A DNA stretch of 64,000 nucleotides from Hymenobacter sp. J193. Its GTDB lineage: Bacteria > Bacteroidota > Bacteroidia > Cytophagales > Hymenobacteraceae. The notes beneath the pieces were generated by a model. It was not told the DNA's origin. It ran no database searches and saw nothing but the letters and a program-made list of their open reading frames with translations. Made by a program: the position numbers and the translations under genes. Within the stretch, counting starts at the first letter, position 1, and each line of letters begins with the position of its first letter. Of the stretch, positions 62,548-64,000 are shown piece by piece. The stretch spans positions 248,001 through 312,000 of the forward strand of contig NZ_JAJONE010000001.1 in NCBI RefSeq assembly GCF_024700075.1. The letters are read 5' to 3'.

Positions 62548-63945
62548 ATGACGACCCTCCCTATCTTCTCTGACCAACCCCTAGCTCAACCCGTTCCCGA
62601 CACTTCACCGGCAGAGCGGGGCTGGCTAGCGGCTGTAGCGCTGGGGCTGCTGGCGTTGCTGGTAGCGGCAGCGGCCCCGGAAGGGCTGCGCGGGTCGGCG
62701 TTCTGGCTGGGGCTGGGGGCGCTGAGTGCGGGCACGTTGGGCTGGAGCCGGTATAAGTTCGGTCAGGGCCCGGCTGGCGTGCGGCACAACAACCTGTGGG
62801 CACGTGCCAGCACGTCCCGGGGCGCGGTGGCCTGGGTGACGGGCCTGGTGCTCACGGGCTTCTACGTGGTGCTGTACTGGTGGCCGCAGTACCTGGAAAA
62901 CCTTATCCGTCCGCTCGATGGCCTGAGCTACGCTTTGCGCCACAAGCCGGCCGACCAGTGGTTTCTGTACGGAACCTTCTATACGCTGGCCGTGCTGCTG
63001 ATGGGCGGCCGGGCCCTGTACAAGTACCGTCACTCACCCTACCAGCGGGTGCGCACGGTATCGGTGGTGTTTTTCCAACTTGGCTTTGCCTGGCTGCTGC
63101 CGGGGCTGCTGCTGGCTCTCCAGAAGCCGGAGTTCTACTTCAGCTACTTCTGGCCCCTTAAGTACGACTACCTCTTCCCCGGCACCGTGGACTACCTCGT
63201 GCGCGACGGGCAGGCCCTGGGCGTGTTTATGGTGTTCTGGGGCGCGGTGATGTCACTGGTAGCCACGCCCGTACTCACGTACTTCTTCGGCAAGCGCTGG
63301 TACTGCTCCTGGGTGTGCGGCTGCGGGGGCCTGGCCGAAACCGCCGGCGACCCGTACCGTCACCTCTCCGACAAAAGCCGGGCGGCCTGGCGCTGGGAAG
63401 TGCGCCTTATCTACCCCATTCTGGGCTTTATCCTGCTGGTGACGGCGCTGCTGTGGCTGGGCGCGGCGGGTGTGCTGCCGGGTTGGTTCACTACTCCGCA
63501 CAGCTCGGGGCTGCCGCTGGTGGACGGGCTGAGCCCGGTGGAGGGCCTAAGCAAAGTCTACGGGTTCTTTATCGGCTCTATCTTCTCGGGTGTTATCGGG
63601 GTGGGCTTCTACCCTATCCTAGGCAACCGGGTGTGGTGCCGCTTCGGCTGCCCAATGGCGGCCTACCTGGGGCTGCTGCAGAAGCACTTTTCCCGCTTCC
63701 GGATCAGCACCAACGGCGGGCAGTGCATCAGCTGCGGCAACTGCTCCAACGTGTGCGAAATGGGCATCGACGTAAAGCAGTACGCCCAGCGCGGGGAGCC
63801 CATCATCCGGGCCGCGTGCGTGGGCTGCGGCCTGTGCAGCACGGCCTGCCCCCGCGGCGTGCTCAACCTGGAAAACGGCCCGCGTGATGGGCGGTACCAA
63901 GCCTCGCCGTTGATTTCGGCGGAAAGCCTGCGGATATTGGGGTAG
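62548..63945 (+). CDS. Membrane polyferredoxin (NapH/NosR-like 4Fe-4S protein)
   Basis: 465 residues with about eight membrane helices. Cys-containing motifs YCSWVCGCGG and WCRFGCPMAAYLG lie in loops, as in NapH/NosR/CcoG-type proteins. Two C-terminal 4Fe-4S ferredoxin motifs follow: CISCGNCSNVCEMG and CVGCGLCSTACPRG. It would move electrons across or along the inner membrane, perhaps with the FAD oxidoreductase upstream. The electron acceptor is not in the window. Close to the right edge. Confidence 0.9.
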   Translation: MTTLPIFSDQPLAQPVPDTSPAERGWLAAVALGLLALLVAAAAPEGLRGSAFWLGLGALSAGTLGWSRYKFGQGPAGVRHNNLWARASTSRGAVAWVTGLVLTGFYVVLYWWPQYLENLIRPLDGLSYALRHKPADQWFLYGTFYTLAVLLMGGRALYKYRHSPYQRVRTVSVVFFQLGFAWLLPGLLLALQKPEFYFSYFWPLKYDYLFPGTVDYLVRDGQALGVFMVFWGAVMSLVATPVLTYFFGKRWYCSWVCGCGGLAETAGDPYRHLSDKSRAAWRWEVRLIYPILGFILLVTALLWLGAAGVLPGWFTTPHSSGLPLVDGLSPVEGLSKVYGFFIGSIFSGVIGVGFYPILGNRVWCRFGCPMAAYLGLLQKHFSRFRISTNGGQCISCGNCSNVCEMGIDVKQYAQRGEPIIRAACVGCGLCSTACPRGVLNLENGPRDGRYQASPLISAESLRILG

Positions 63946-64000
63946 TTAAGAAACAGCTACTTATTCAAGCAGACAAACATTATGATCAAGCCTTCACAGT

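Overview
The window looks like a chromosomal segment of a GC-rich Bacteroidota, most like a Hymenobacter-type Cytophagales bacterium. That assignment is an inference. It rests on a SusC/SusD pair, C-terminal type IX secretion (T9SS) sorting domains, Bacteroidota-type -7 boxes (TAnnTTTG), LytTR-type signalling, high-GC codon use and many intergenic palindromes. No rRNA, tRNA, CRISPR array, insertion sequence or integrase was seen. Layout: 0-13.5 kb is housekeeping and envelope genes: a fasciclin lipoprotein cut by the window edge, a cyclophilin, a LytS/LytR-type two-component pair, a MoxR-like ATPase and its probable VWA partner 3.7 kb away, a di-haem cytochrome c preceded by an orphan copy of its own leader, a TlpA-like thiol-disulfide protein, DUF427, tandem PliI-like lipoproteins and an acyl-ACP desaturase. 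13.6-18.7 kb is a four-gene leftward surface-glycan cluster: FemAB-like transferase, flippase, GT2 glycosyltransferase and a polytopic membrane protein. 18.8-22.9 kb holds a CorA transporter and a DUF3352 protein, both frameshifted as given. 23.2-46 kb is a carbohydrate-utilisation locus: SusC/SusD, six GH43 enzymes (one with six ricin-type repeats and a T9SS tail), one GH5-like enzyme, a secreted GalM, an SSS sugar symporter, GalK and GalT, and a LacI regulator. Three copies of one palindromic operator lie upstream of susC, galK and the outermost GH43 gene. Likely substrates are arabinose- and galactose-containing polymers such as arabinogalactan or arabinan, with galactose passing to the Leloir pathway. 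galE is not in the window. 46-51 kb is miscellaneous: DUF2490, flavin reductase, zinc-ribbon membrane protein, PAS histidine kinase and a sterol-desaturase-family protein. 51.0-54.5 kb is a solitary MmeI-like (type IIL) restriction-modification enzyme whose middle third, about 1.2 kb, is strikingly AT-richer than its ends, as if the specificity region had been exchanged. 54.5-64 kb holds an SBBP-repeat T9SS protein, an APC permease, a TM-anchored carboxypeptidase-regulatory-like protein, a hydrophilic protein and a redox group (FAD oxidoreductase, small membrane protein, polyferredoxin). The most unusual structural feature is a recurrent nested palindrome at gene ends. Long near-perfect inverted arms (up to 93 bp), sometimes wrapped in 7- or 8-nt tandem words, begin or end at stop codons and enclose a terminator-like hairpin. 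Four examples come from different repeat families (7.5, 20.0, 50.7 and 59.0 kb); three lie between convergent genes. Caution: four otherwise intact genes are broken by single-base indels in homopolymer or GGC runs, which points to assembly error as much as biology.
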